NCBI GenBank assembly: GCA_013151865.1
Contig: JAADHN010000095.1
Coordinates: forward strand, 1 to 64,000
DNA from: Kiritimatiellota bacterium
Lineage (GTDB): Bacteria > Verrucomicrobiota > Lentisphaeria > Oligosphaerales > JAADHN01
DNA: 64,000 nt
Direction: 5' to 3'
In this document: positions 1 to 12,000 of the stretch, one piece after another
How the letters are laid out: each line of letters begins with the position of its first letter
Numbering within the stretch: position 1 is the stretch's first letter
The notes under the pieces: generated by a model
Databases searched by the model: none
The model's input: the letters and a program-made list of their open reading frames with translations, nothing else
What the model was told of the DNA's origin: nothing
Made by a program: the position numbers and the translations under genes

Positions 1-3000
1 GGGGCCGGGGAGGCGTTGACGACCGTGAGCGCGGCCGGTGGGCTGGTCACATCGCCACTGCGTGCGGTCAGCCACTGTTCGCCGCGGGTACCGGGCGTGA
101 ACGCCAGTCGGTAGGTGTGGGTCCCGGCGTCGGTCTCGTAGAACGTATACGGTTGGGGCAGCCGAGCGCGGTCGTCGCTGCTGGCGAAATTCGGGGTCGC
201 AATGTAGTCGGTTTTGAGGTTGTCGAACCGGTCGTACACCGAAACCGTAACATCCATGGCTGTGCCTGCGGCAACGGTTGCCTGACCAAGAGCGACCGCG
301 ATCCGTGCCAGCGCGGCAGGCCGGATCACGAATGTTGCGGAGTCCGCCGCCGCAAGGCCGGTCGCAGTCGCCCGGAGTCGGTATGTGCCGGCCTGAGTCA
401 TGCTCAGGTCTGCGAACTCCGCAATGCCGTTGACGGCGTTCACGACGGCGTTGCCATTGAGGGTGGCGTCGCGGGCCCCGGGAACCAGCGCCACGGTGAC
501 GCTCGCCGTGCTGTCGCGGACGGCGTTGCCCCAGGCGTCCACCACGGTGACGCGGACCGGTTGGTCGAACACGGTTCCGGCTTCACCTCCGGCGGGCGGC
601 GCGGAGAACGCCAGGGTCGCCGGGGCGCCGAACGTGGTCGAAAACGCCGCGCTCGTGTGCGGGAAAACGGTCCCGGTTGTCGAGTCCTGAATATCACCCA
701 CGACGGAGACGGTGTAGCGGGTCACGCCGTCCAGAGGGGCCGTGGGGGCAACGGTGATGATCGTCTTTCCGGCATCGATGGTGACGGTTGCGGGGACGAC
801 CTGTACGCCGGAGGAAAAGGTAACGAGTCCGGCAACGTTGCCGGCGGAGATCTCGCCGCCGCCGGGCAAGGTGACGGGATGATCGAACGTGATGGTGGGG
901 TGAACGGTGCGGAGGACGTCCACGTCGTCCGGGTGCGGGTCGAACGTGAGTCCCGGAGTCGAGTTGTCCACTTTGATCCTTCGCGTCAGCGTGGGCGATG
1001 CATCGCCCCAGGCATCCGTGGCCGTGACGCGCAGCCAGACCGTGCTGTCCACGGCGTCGAGCGGGAGGCTTTGCCACTCGCATTCATAGGGCGGTGAGGC
1101 GATGGGGAACCAGCATTCGGACCATGTGCCGTCGGCGCCGTCAGTGGAGTCCAGGGAGTATTCGAAGCGGACGGTCAGGTTGTCTCCATCGGGGTCGGAG
1201 GCGGTCACCGCGCAATGGATCGTACCGGAGTACCATTGATCGGCGGCGGGCTCGTTCCACGCGTCGACGGCGGGCGGGCGGTTGGCGATCTGGATGAACC
1301 GGCTCTCGGATGTGGTAAAGATGCCGTCGTCGTCCACAGCCACGGCGTAGACCTCGTAATCGCCCACAGGGAGGTTGTCCCATGTGACGCTGTAGGGGGC
1401 CGTGACGTCCTCGCCGCCGCCCACGAGCGTGTCGTTGGCGAAGAAACTGACGCTGGCCACTACGCCGTCCACATCGTCGGCAACGGCCTCGAACGCGAGG
1501 CTGTCGCCGCCGGTCAGGTTTTCGAAGCCGGTTGGAGAAACCAAGTGTACGGACGGGCCGTGGCCTGCGACCGTGATTTCAATGTCGGTGAACAGGCTGC
1601 CGACTGCGGCGGTAATGACGGCGCGTCCGAGCGGCCCCACACTGGTGACGACTCCCTGGGGATCGACGACCAGGATTGCGGGATCGGACGTTTCCCAAGT
1701 GATGGGATCGGTCGTGGTGGGATAGAGCGGGGCGACGGCACCGCTAGAGTATTCCGCTTCCAGACCGAGCTGGATCGAGGCGCCCTTGTTCAGAACCGGG
1801 GTGAACGCCGCGGGATAGATGGCGACGATTTCGCCCATGTTGAAGGCGCCGATCAGCAACGGCTCGATGACGACGGTCTTGCCGCCGGTCCCGAGGTACG
1901 AACAGTGCAGGTAGACTTGGCCGTGAGTGAGGGGATCGACCGCCACGTGTACGATCATCGGGTCGGTGGCATCCGGGGTGAGCGTCACGCCCAGGTCGCT
2001 GCCCTGGAGTCCGTTGATCACGCTGGCATACCATTCGGGTTGTGCCCCATCCGCAATGGGGAAGGCGGCGGGGGGGTGCAGTTCATACACGAACTCGTCG
2101 GGGGCCGGCGTGTCGCCACGCCTCGCAGTCGGAACAATGATGTTGTTTTCGCGCGGGTTGGGCAGGATGCGGAGGCTATCCCGGATTTTTTGCTTAAGGG
2201 CTGCCTCCTGCGTCGACAACGGGGCGTCTCCTTCCGGATTGCCGTCGGTGTTGCCCAGGCCCGCGGCGTAGTTGTGGAAGGTCCCGAACGCGGCGCTCGA
2301 TCCGGATCCGACCGGGCCGTCCAGAAGGTCGCGGACACGCAGGGCGGCCAGCTTCGAATTGGTCTGACAGTAATAGGTGCCGAACACCGGGATTTGAACG
2401 TTCTTGGTTTTGAGTATCTTCTGGACCAAGCCGGTGGTGGCCTGCAGGAGCAGCGCCTTCCAGTCGCCGGTTCCGACATTCTTGGCCAAGTCCCACAAGT
2501 CACTGAGGGTCATTGGGCCGGGCGGCTCGCCGATGATGGCGGTTACCGGAAATGGCGGGACGTGGGAGACCCAGCCGGCGTCGGAAACCGGGTCGGTCTC
2601 GTTGCGTTCGATCAAAGTGTCCCCGGCAGCCGTCCATTCATCCAGGTTGGTGATCATGCCGGCGGCGGCGCCGGTAACATAGTCGACGCCGCCAAAGTGA
2701 CTGCGCCAATCCACCAGTCCGTCGCTGAAGCGGTACGGATGACCGGAATCGGGGGGCGGCAACGTGAATTCGAAAAGTCCGTTGGGCGCGCCCTTTTTCA
2801 GGCCGAGCTGTTGGAAGATGGGCCAAACCCCGAGGGAATCGTGGTTCACCACTGTGCTGATCAAATGGAATTTTGCCTTCGGGTGGACGGGTAAATCCCG
2901 GTTGATTTCGACGATTTCGCCGATGAAGGGATCGAACTTCGGTTCGAGGTATCCGCCGCGCTCCGCGTAGTAGGGCAAGGCGGCGCCGACCAAGGAGGCC

Positions 3001-6000
3001 GCGGCACCGAGCAACGGCAGAGGCTGGGCGAGTGCACCGGGGTCGTCGGTGGCGAGTTCCCGGGCTTGTTCGAGGGCGACGTCCTTGTAGAGCCGCCAGT
3101 ACGCGGTGAGTCGCGAGCCGCGATGCGGTGCGCCAATGGTGACAATGCGCCGGAATCGGCCGCGATTGCAGTTGCGTTCGTGGAGGAATGTCATGGCCCG
3201 ACCGATGTCTTCATTGCTGCACAACATTCGGACCAGCACACCGCCCTGACCGTGCCCGACCACATCATAGCGGGTAAAGGCCCATCGGTCTTCGCGGCGG
3301 AATTTTTCTTCTATGGTGTAGAGTTTGAGCGTGAGCATTCGTTCGAGGGTGCGGAGATCGGCGGATGCGTTGGCGCTTTTCTGCCAGTAAGTGGCGCTTT
3401 TCACCGCGGAGAGAAACGTACCGAGAATGTCCGGTTGATCATTCTCCGGCAGGACGCCGAGGTCCGTGAGTTTGCTCTTGACGGCATCGAGCCAGCCTTG
3501 GGTGGTGCTGTATTGTCCGTACAAAACTTCGAGGTCGGTGTACGCGCCTGGGTTGTCCTTTGCAAACGTCCCCAGAAAGTCGGCCAGCATACCGACGGGC
3601 ACTTTCTCTTGGCCATAGGCAACTGCCTGTACGAAGCCCGGTTCGCGGCGCATCTCGAGGATTTGTTTGAATTCGGAGGACCAGGTTTCGGCGGAGGCAT
3701 TGAAGCCGTGAACCAATACGATGGGCGGTTTAGTCACTGAAAACGGGACCGCGGCGAACGGTGGGTCGCCGTCGTCGGTCATGTCCAGCCCCTGGCCGTT
3801 GACGGGTTTTTTCCAAAGTTTCAGTTGTATCTTGGCCGCGAGCACCTTTTCGTCGATCGGCCAGGGCACGGCTGGATCGGTGAAATCAAATCCCTCGATG
3901 TAGAAGATGGTTTCGAGCGTGTTGACGCCGTCCGGTCCGACGACGGAGGCGACTTGGGGCCCAGTGATGGGGCAAGGCTCGAAGGCTTGGTTGAAGTGGT
4001 TGTAGACGTGGAGCTTGTTTAGGCTGATGTAATCGGCGAGATTGTCTGAATCGGCGTCGCCGTCCAAGTTCACGTAATACTCGCCTGCCGGCAGGTCCAG
4101 GCGAATGATGAGAGGAGTGACGCCGTCGGCCGCCATGCCCTGGGCTTCGTGGTAGTTCGAGTAGCGAATGAGTTCGCGATAAGTGTCGGTGACGCGGACG
4201 GGAACGTCGATCATGGTGCCGGTGGTGCGGTTTGCGTCCGAACTCGCAGCGTCCCGGTCGTCTTTATCCCAGGCGCGGGTGACGCGTTTATAGGGCGTCC
4301 AAAGCCCATAGACCCCGGCCCAGTACTGTCGGCGGTGCAAGGCGATTTCGAAGTGGTCGTCGGTCTCGGCCTGCCAGACGATGGAATAGCCGCCGAATCC
4401 ATCGTTTGCGCTGATGGGGACCTCGATGGAGGCCCCGGGAGCGCCGCCGGCGAGATCGATAGTCGGGTCGGGCGGGCATGGCTTGGCCGGCCAGGGCTTG
4501 AAAGTGGCGGTGACGTGGATATCCTGGTCGCGGAGGTTGACCACTGTGTCGGGCTCGGCGGACTCGAAATTGACGTCGGTCGGGTCCTCGTACCCGGTCC
4601 AGGCGAGGAATTCTTTTTCGGGGCGAAGGGAGATACGGGGGGCGAGCGCGTCGCGGTCGAGCAGTTGGCTGACGGCGTACTCGGCAGCGGGTTGAACGAC
4701 CCCCGTGGCGAGGGTGACGGCACCGTGATAGATACGGCAACCGTTCGCGGTGTCGTCCTCGTTGTCCCGACCGTCGCTCCAGACCACGTGGAGCACGCCG
4801 TCGCCCACGGCCAGATCCGGGTTGCCCCGCTCGACCTCTGCCTTCGGTCCTGAGACCGCGACACTGCGTGTTTCGACCGTGCCGTACTGGTATTCCGTAC
4901 CGGCTTTGCCGGTGCCGTGTCCGTCCCACTTGATCCGGGAATAGCGGATTTGGTAGCCATTGGAGGCGTCCCACGGGTCACGCCCGAGCCAAACCACGTG
5001 GACCCGGTCGTTGTCGTCGACCGCGACGCGCGGCTGCGGCAGGTAGAATCCCGGTTGGATGTCGCCGGGGATGTTGATCCGCAGCGCCCGGGCGTTGACG
5101 ATGATGGATTTGGCTTTTTCCGAATTCGAGTACTGGAGCATCAAGTCGCCCGCCTTCCAACCGATCCCTTGCACATTGGTTTTTTCGCCCGGGAGGTTCT
5201 TGCCGCTGGGGCCTTCGACGCTATTGGCTTCCCGGGCCTTCCAGATCACATGGGAAATGCCTGCCGCGTCCACGGCCACCACGGGAGGCTCCATCGTTCC
5301 CGGCGGCCCGCCCAGAGTCGGTCCGGCCCAGGCATGGAGTTCTTTTTTCGTCACATTCCCCTGGGCGTCAAGTCGCAGCACGCGGATGCTTTCCTTGTAC
5401 TGGCGGAACGGGTAACCGCCGATGAACTTGGCTTCGTCCGTGTACAGGAGTGTGGCGATCACGGGCAGGTTGGTCTTCGGATCGATGGCGATATCGGCGC
5501 CGGCATACTCGGCGTGGATCAGCATGGTAGTCCCGGCAGTCACGGCCCGGTGGAGCACAACGGCGCCGTCCGGGCCGATTTTGTAGTAGCGGATGATGCT
5601 GCCGTCCGCCACCGCGATGTGTGCCGCGCCGTCATAATCCGCGGCGATGACGGGCAGAAACGTCGCGGTGTTGACCGTGCCGAGGTGGAGAGCTGGTACT
5701 GGATCGCCGCCGGCGTCCCTGGCCTGCATGGCGCCGCCCTTGGACATCTTGGCGTAATAGAGTTCCCGTCCATCCTTCCAGACCACGTGAGAGTTCTCGA
5801 GGTAATCGACCGCAACGTCCGGCACGGACCCTTTCAACGCGCCTTCGCTGAGGACGGTTCGAAAAACGTTCGTGTCCGCATAGGGCGGCGGCGGATCGCC
5901 GGCGCGGGCGGCGGCGACGGCCAGAGCGGCGCCCAGCAGCAGGGCCAACCCGGACGGCAGGCTGGGACGCTTGCGGTGAGGAGATGTTGCGGCGAGACTC

Positions 6001-6002
6001 AT
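1..6002 (-). CDS. Giant exported propeller / lipase-like / Ig-repeat protein (3' end outside window)
   Basis: The frame stays open from the ATG at 6002 to the left window edge, giving at least 2000 residues with no stop. The Shine-Dalgarno TAAGGAGG overlaps the stop codon of the upstream giant gene, so the two are cotranscribed. Residues 1-35 form a signal peptide (basic start, then a Leu/Ala-rich core). Residues about 36-560 carry repeated strands of the type 'AVDxxDRVHVVW', as in sialidase/TolB-like propellers. Residues about 740-1170 look like an alpha/beta-hydrolase of the lipase type: an oxyanion segment PIVLVHGFNAS, then VVGHGQGG near residue 917. The expected nucleophile serine of GHSxGG is glycine here. 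Several Ig-like modules follow: a Big_2-like one (about 1380-1480), a 'SPTGFENLTGGDSLAFEA' module, an SbsA-like one and filamin-like ones. A surface role in binding or processing a polymer or lipid is an inference. The true length is unknown. Confidence 0.85.
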   Translation of the reverse strand, partial: MSLAATSPHRKRPSLPSGLALLLGAALAVAAARAGDPPPPYADTNVFRTVLSEGALKGSVPDVAVDYLENSHVVWKDGRELYYAKMSKGGAMQARDAGGDPVPALHLGTVNTATFLPVIAADYDGAAHIAVADGSIIRYYKIGPDGAVVLHRAVTAGTTMLIHAEYAGADIAIDPKTNLPVIATLLYTDEAKFIGGYPFRQYKESIRVLRLDAQGNVTKKELHAWAGPTLGGPPGTMEPPVVAVDAAGISHVIWKAREANSVEGPSGKNLPGEKTNVQGIGWKAGDLMLQYSNSEKAKSIIVNARALRINIPGDIQPGFYLPQPRVAVDDNDRVHVVWLGRDPWDASNGYQIRYSRIKWDGHGTGKAGTEYQYGTVETRSVAVSGPKAEVERGNPDLAVGDGVLHVVWSDGRDNEDDTANGCRIYHGAVTLATGVVQPAAEYAVSQLLDRDALAPRISLRPEKEFLAWTGYEDPTDVNFESAEPDTVVNLRDQDIHVTATFKPWPAKPCPPDPTIDLAGGAPGASIEVPISANDGFGGYSIVWQAETDDHFEIALHRRQYWAGVYGLWTPYKRVTRAWDKDDRDAASSDANRTTGTMIDVPVRVTDTYRELIRYSNYHEAQGMAADGVTPLIIRLDLPAGEYYVNLDGDADSDNLADYISLNKLHVYNHFNQAFEPCPITGPQVASVVGPDGVNTLETIFYIEGFDFTDPAVPWPIDEKVLAAKIQLKLWKKPVNGQGLDMTDDGDPPFAAVPFSVTKPPIVLVHGFNASAETWSSEFKQILEMRREPGFVQAVAYGQEKVPVGMLADFLGTFAKDNPGAYTDLEVLYGQYSTTQGWLDAVKSKLTDLGVLPENDQPDILGTFLSAVKSATYWQKSANASADLRTLERMLTLKLYTIEEKFRREDRWAFTRYDVVGHGQGGVLVRMLCSNEDIGRAMTFLHERNCNRGRFRRIVTIGAPHRGSRLTAYWRLYKDVALEQARELATDDPGALAQPLPLLGAAASLVGAALPYYAERGGYLEPKFDPFIGEIVEINRDLPVHPKAKFHLISTVVNHDSLGVWPIFQQLGLKKGAPNGLFEFTLPPPDSGHPYRFSDGLVDWRSHFGGVDYVTGAAAGMITNLDEWTAAGDTLIERNETDPVSDAGWVSHVPPFPVTAIIGEPPGPMTLSDLWDLAKNVGTGDWKALLLQATTGLVQKILKTKNVQIPVFGTYYCQTNSKLAALRVRDLLDGPVGSGSSAAFGTFHNYAAGLGNTDGNPEGDAPLSTQEAALKQKIRDSLRILPNPRENNIIVPTARRGDTPAPDEFVYELHPPAAFPIADGAQPEWYASVINGLQGSDLGVTLTPDATDPMIVHVAVDPLTHGQVYLHCSYLGTGGKTVVIEPLLIGAFNMGEIVAIYPAAFTPVLNKGASIQLGLEAEYSSGAVAPLYPTTTDPITWETSDPAILVVDPQGVVTSVGPLGRAVITAAVGSLFTDIEITVAGHGPSVHLVSPTGFENLTGGDSLAFEAVADDVDGVVASVSFFANDTLVGGGEDVTAPYSVTWDNLPVGDYEVYAVAVDDDGIFTTSESRFIQIANRPPAVDAWNEPAADQWYSGTIHCAVTASDPDGDNLTVRFEYSLDSTDGADGTWSECWFPIASPPYECEWQSLPLDAVDSTVWLRVTATDAWGDASPTLTRRIKVDNSTPGLTFDPHPDDVDVLRTVHPTITFDHPVTLPGGGEISAGNVAGLVTFSSGVQVVPATVTIDAGKTIITVAPTAPLDGVTRYTVSVVGDIQDSTTGTVFPHTSAAFSTTFGAPATLAFSAPPAGGEAGTVFDQPVRVTVVDAWGNAVRDSTASVTVALVPGARDATLNGNAVVNAVNGIAEFADLSMTQAGTYRLRATATGLAAADSATFVIRPAALARIAVALGQATVAAGTAMDVTVSVYDRFDNLKTDYIATPNFASSDDRARLPQPYTFYETDAGTHTYRLAFTPGTRGEQWLTARSGDVTSPPAALTVVNASPA

Positions 6003-6017
6003 CGTGCTCACTCCTCC

Positions 6018-9000
6018 TTACCGGCGCGGGTTATTGTCCGCGGGATCCCAGACGCGCACAGCCGGTTCCCGACAGAAAATCCAGTACCCGACCCATGGTT
6101 TACAGGGCAACGTGTCGTCCGGGGTCGTGACGGTTCCCGGTGTTGCATAAGTCTGTTTTTCAGCATCCCAGGCGAAGATGCTCAGGATCGTCTGAGCGTT
6201 TGGTTCGGGGCTTTCGATAAACGGCGCCACGAGGTTCCAGCCTCTCGACAGTTCCAAGGGCTGCGGCGTGGTGGGGAGGCCGCGGAGCACGAGGGTCTTG
6301 GGCTGTTCGGCGTACGCCCAATAGCCTCTGCCGGGTTCCAGGACCGTGGTGGTTACATAAATGCCTTTCGCCGCGTTCCACTGCCAAAACGTCAGGTCGG
6401 CGGGGGGGGCTCCCCGGTCGGAAAGGGCCAGCGGGACGCCGATGAGACTCCAGCCGCTGGGAAGCTCGTAGACGACTTCCTGGTCGGAAAGCCCTCCTCC
6501 TCCTGCTCCGTCCACGTCGATGATGACCGTATCGCTTCCGTATTCCGTGCTGCCCACGGTGATTTGACCGACAGGCGGTGTGAGAACCAGGCCGGAGTTC
6601 CCGGAGCAAGGCGCGAGGGTTGCCGGCCCCGCCTTCAAGGCCCTGAAAGTGAGTACTGCGTACAGGACCGGCTCGCCGTGTCCGAGCCCGTTCAACACAG
6701 TAAGGCCGCCGAGTTGCGAGATGCGGTCGGCCCGGAGGGCGCCGTTGGTGAGGACCGAGTTGAACGGAGCGGCCAGGACGTCGCGGGGCTCGAAACTCCC
6801 TGCGAGAGCCACCCGCTCCGGGTCGAAGCGAACATCGATCGGACCGCCGCGAAAGCCCTGGGCCAGAGCGGTGTTGTCCCGCGCCCAAATCTCGATTTGA
6901 AAAGTCTCTCCCACCGTGACTCGGTCCGGGGCGTCGATCCAGAGGGTGACGGCAGCCGGGATGTTGCGAGCAGCCGCCAGGAGGTTCGCCGGGATAACCT
7001 CCGTCCGTTGCGGGTGGTAATCGGTGCCGTAAAGTCCGAACAGGGTGCCGGCGTCGTCGAAATCCACGTCGTCGTCGCCGTCGAAATCGCACCTGGAGTC
7101 CCAGGTGGGTTCCGTAGCGACTTCGCTGTAATGGCCGATGAAATACAAGAGGTCGTTGAATCCCACCTCGAGGTTTTCATCGAAGTCTCCGGGGTTGATC
7201 ATGCTGCCTTCCCGGCGAATGTGGACGGCGGCCAGGACCGTGCGTTCGTCGCCGTCGCGGGCCAGGCGTGCGGTTACGGTCGCGTCGCCGAACTGGGCGG
7301 CGTCGAGCACCGCGAGTGTTGTCCCCGTGAGCGATGCCACGCCGGGCGGGTCGACACCCAGCTCGAGGCTGGGGTCGGTTGTGACTTCCTCCACTGTTCC
7401 GGATGCGAAGTGTGCAAATACGTGATAGTCCACCGACTGTCCGCGTGTGAGGGAGATTTTGGCCGGGTCGATGCTCAGACTGATGAACGTGGGCGACTGC
7501 ATCGTGAGGGTGGCCGTGCCCGTCCGAGTTGTGCCCAGTTCCGCATAGGTCCCGGTCACGGTAATGACCGTCCCGGGGCTCACGCCGGCGCCTACGGTCA
7601 CGGTCGCTCCCGAAACGGCGGCGGCCCCGGGTGGGTCCACGGCAAACGTGGTCCGGGCCGTAACGTCCGCTGTCGAGCCGTCGGCGTACCCGGCGTCCGC
7701 GCTGAACTCGACGGTATCGCCGGCGCTGACCGAACGGGCGAGCGGGCTCAAACGGAGCGTGTCCACACTCTCGCGTCGATAGACTGTGGCATACCCTTCG
7801 GTCCAGGCAATCATAAGGCCGCTGCTGTCGCCGGTGAACTGGGCGGCCGCGGGACCGAGATTGCTGTCCGTGCCCATACTCGGCGGCGTGAAAATCGCCA
7901 GTTCCCGCGAGGAATTCAATTCGATCAGGTGTCCCTGCTGTCTGGCGGCGGCAATACCGAAAAAGAGCAGTGAACCGTCGTGGGAAAGGGCCAGCGTGGA
8001 ACGGGGGGAACTGTTCTTGACGGCTCCCATGAAGGCCTCGAATAGACGCCCGGTGGGGGTAATGGCGCCGCCGCCATCGTAGTTCAGGCCGTACACCTGC
8101 ACGTACATATACGTTGTGGACTCGCCGCTGAACCCGTTTGTTTCCACGTAGTTGACAACGACGGCGAGTCGCTGCCCGTTGGCCGATACGGTGAGAGCGT
8201 CGGTGGTCGGCCCCGTCAGTTCGCTGCCTACGGGTGCCGAGTCCGGCGGTTGGCCTACCGGCTCGATGTCGATTCCGGAGTAGCGCAATCCGCCGGTATT
8301 GAAGATCGATACGAAATCGCTGTCAGGGACCGAGCCGAGGGACTGATTGTCCGGCAGGTACGCCACGTCCGCGCTCGTGACGGGGTTTTCATGGAAGACG
8401 GTGGGAAAGTCCAGCGAGATATCCCAGAAACGGGTGAGGGCGCCCGGACTATTGGTGATGAGTCGCGTGCCGTCGTGCGAGATGTCGAAAGCGTCGCAAT
8501 CGGTGTGCACGCTCATGTACAAGAGACGCTGGGCCGCATCCATGAGGTAGATCGAGGAGCGGACACGGGCGCCGATCAGACCGGCGGCGTCCCCGGTCAT
8601 GGCCAATCCCGAGAAACTGTACGGAACGAAATACCCGGTTTCGAGAAATCGGGTTTCCGTAACGTTGCCGCGGGCAGCCGCTCCCCAGCGGATGACCCGC
8701 CGGTCGCTCTGCGTGAACAGGGTGGCGCCGTCCTCCGAGATTCGGGCGTCTTTCAGCGAATAGCTGTGCGCCAGGGAACCACTGTAACTGCCCCGGGACA
8801 AGTTCCAGAATTGGGCCGAGTGGAACGGGGACGACACCTTGATGGTTTCGCCCATTTCCGTCTCTTTTTCGATGACACAGGTGCGGCGTCCGGTCACGAT
8901 ATGTCGACCATCGGGAGTGACCGTCAATGCGGAAACCACGCCCTGATTGGGCGGGACGGCGATCCAATTCAGCAGGAGTCCGTCGGGGTTGTAGACCCAA

Positions 9001-12000
9001 ACCGCGTTGCTGCCGTTTCCCTGGGTGGCAATGTACAGGTAGCCGTTATCGCTGCGGACGGCGAGGGCGGACGGCGTGCTCGGGAAGAAATACTCGGCCA
9101 GGTTATCGTCGGCGCTTCCCTTGTTCCAGCGGGCCAAGCGGTTGTCCTCGCTGAGTACGCTCATCACGTTACCGGTGAGCGCCACGGCGACCGGGGGTTT
9201 GGCGAAGGCGGTGTAGGTCATGTCCGTACTGCCGTCGGCACGGTCGAGCAGGTAGACTCGCCGATCTTTGCCGCCGGTGAGGACCGAGTCGGCGTCAATG
9301 GCCACGGCTGTGACCGGCCCTTGGTGCAGATCGACGGACCAGACGACGGCGTTGTTGTCCAGATCGTAAAGCATCACGCGGCCCAGGTTGTCGCCGAGCA
9401 CGGCCAAGCGACCGTAAAAGGCGGCGCAGGTGAGAGCTGCGTCGTGCAAATAGCGGGTCAACGGGGCCGAATTGTGACCGGGGGCGATGTCCCACTGGAG
9501 AACCAGGCCGTCGCCTCCCACCGTAACCAGCGTATCGTTATCGGGAAAATACACGTATTCGACGGGCCGCGAGTGGGCGGAGATGACGTCTCGAAGTTCG
9601 TATTGCGTCGGGGTCTCTCCGACCGTATAGATGCCGACGGCCCCGGACGAGAAGCCGACGGCGAAGAGTGTGTTGTCCGGGGAATAGGTCATGGCGCCCA
9701 CATCGCCCCCGGCGGTGGTCCAGTTCCGTGCCCAACGGGCCTGAGGCGCGTGCACGCTGATGATGGTGGCGGCGGTGCGAGTGACGCCGTCGAATGTGTA
9801 AGTGCCCTCGATGTGAATATCGCCGGGCGTTGCGGTGACCCGCACAGTCACGTTGTTGCCGGCGACTCGCACTTTCTCCGCGGGGTCTGCCGTCAGCGCC
9901 GTATCCTGAGTGACTTCTTCCTCGTAGCCGTCGGCGAACAAGGCGTAATACCGGATGGGCTGGACCACGCCCTTGCCGAGGGATACGGCGACCGGATCGG
10001 CCCGGAGCGCCACCACCGGGCTGGCCCCGACCGTGAGCGTGGCCGTGGCGGAGCGGGTGATGCCGCCTTCACTGAAAACCGCCGTGATGGCGATGTCCCC
10101 CGACGCGCCGGGATTGACCGTGACCTTGTCGGCTTCGATGGTGACGGCTTCGGGCGGGTCGGCATACAGGCGGGAGGCCGGGGCCAGTTCGAGTCCGGTG
10201 GCGCTGTAGATATAGTGCGGCGAGACGTCGATGCTGCTGCCGTCGTCGTAGACGGCCCGTACCGTGTAGGTTTGCGAGCGTCCTGCGGGGAGAGTGCGCG
10301 TGACGGGACTCAGGCGGAGGCTGTCCAGTCGCGACCGGTTGAAGATTTCCACGTAGTTGTCGCTCCAGGCAATATAGAGCATGGCGTCGTGGGTCCCGAA
10401 CCCGACGGACAGAGCATAACAGCTTGCCTGGTCCGAATGCGTGGGGTAGAAGTAGCGCAGCACGTTCCCGGTTCGCATGTCGAACAACCGCACGCTATTG
10501 CCGCGGGCGATGGCGAGCATCGTGCCGTCGTGGGAAAGGGCGGCGTCGTAGATGGGGGGAATACCGTAGCCCGACCGATAGTCGTACAGCCCAACCGGGT
10601 CGTTGGTGTCGAGACGATAGAACTGAACGCCGGCGTACCGGTCCACGCAACCGACGCGGATCCCGTCAGGATGGTAAAGGACCTTGCGGGGCTTGTACGG
10701 GTCGGTGAGCGTGACGCCGTATTCGAGGCTGCCCGTGAGGTCGCTCGTGAGCATGGTTTTGATGGTCATGTTATCGAAAAACGCGATACCCCAAAGCGAC
10801 TCGTCCGGGCTGAACGCGGAGCGGTAAGCGCCGTCGTCGTTCGGCGTGTTGGTCAGAATCTGTCCGGAGAGCGTCCGGATGAGACGGTCGCCGTGGATGG
10901 TGGTGGCCCCGGTGCGGGAGAGCGTCAGGGGGGCGTAATCGGCGCCGATGTCGTTCGAGTTGATCAAGGTCAGGCGGTCTTCGTCCACCGCGTAAAACTC
11001 CAGTTGACCGCCGATGACGCGGGTGAGCTTACGCCCGTCCGGGGTGACGTCGAATGCATCCTGGTTGTCGATTTCCGGGCTCTGCAGAATGGTTTTTCCC
11101 GGCTGGGTGAAGAGAACGTCCAGCCCCTCTGAATTCATAAAGAATATGCGGTTGCCGTCCTCGGAAACGCGTACGCGCTCCTCGAGTTGTCCCCAGTCCC
11201 AACCGCGCACACGGCCGCGGGGACCGACGAATCCGAGAAACTCTCCGTCAACGGTCGAATACTGTACGGCCAGGGCGGCAGGATAGTTCCAGTCGTTGTA
11301 CGCGTTGCTGCAGATCAGCACGCGTGCGCCGTCGTCGCTGAAGCGAATGCTCGAAAACTTGTCGGTGTAGTGCCGCGAGGGGAGGACTTCCGCCCAGAGG
11401 TGGTTCCCGACGCCGTCGAACAAATGGAGGCGGCGAGTGCTGCCCGAACGGGTGAGAATGGCCACGCGCGTGCCGTCCCGGGATCCCGCGGCGCCCATGG
11501 CATCCTCGCCGTCGAGTGAGACGGTGCTGATGGGATTGACATTGTCGGCGACATCCCAGATTCCCACGGTGCCGTCCGTGCTGGTCGTGAGCAGACGGGT
11601 ACCGCCGGCGATGAACGAAACGCCTGTGACGGGTTCGCTGTGCCCCTGGAAGTGGCGGATAATGTTGCCGGTTTCGGCGTCCAGCAAGTAGGCCCGTTTA
11701 TCGCCGGCCCCCACCAGGACTTTCGAGCCGTCCGGTGCGTAATCCGCCGCATAGAGGATGGCTTCGGCGCCGGTGGTCCCGGTCACGAATTCCCACAGCG
11801 TCCGCCCGGTGGCAAGGTCCAGAAGCAGGGCTTTGCCTTCGGTAACGATAAAGAGTCTGGTCGCGTCCGGCGACGGCGTGGCGTATCGGACCAACAGGTC
11901 GCTGAACAGGTTTTGCTCGAGATCGCCGGTACCGGCGTTCCACAGGTAGACCGCGCCGTCGTACGTGACCGTAATGGCCAGGGAGTCGTCGGCGCTGAAC

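Noticed and set aside
6500-7205. A complete cellulosome system
   Set aside because: Dockerin- and cohesin-like modules occur in one chain, but no catalytic dockerin enzymes or scaffoldin are in the window.
4917-7973. 1018-codon plus-strand open frame antisense to the giant genes
   Set aside because: Antisense to two clear coding regions; Arg/Gly/Val-rich with no domain motifs. It comes from high GC content.
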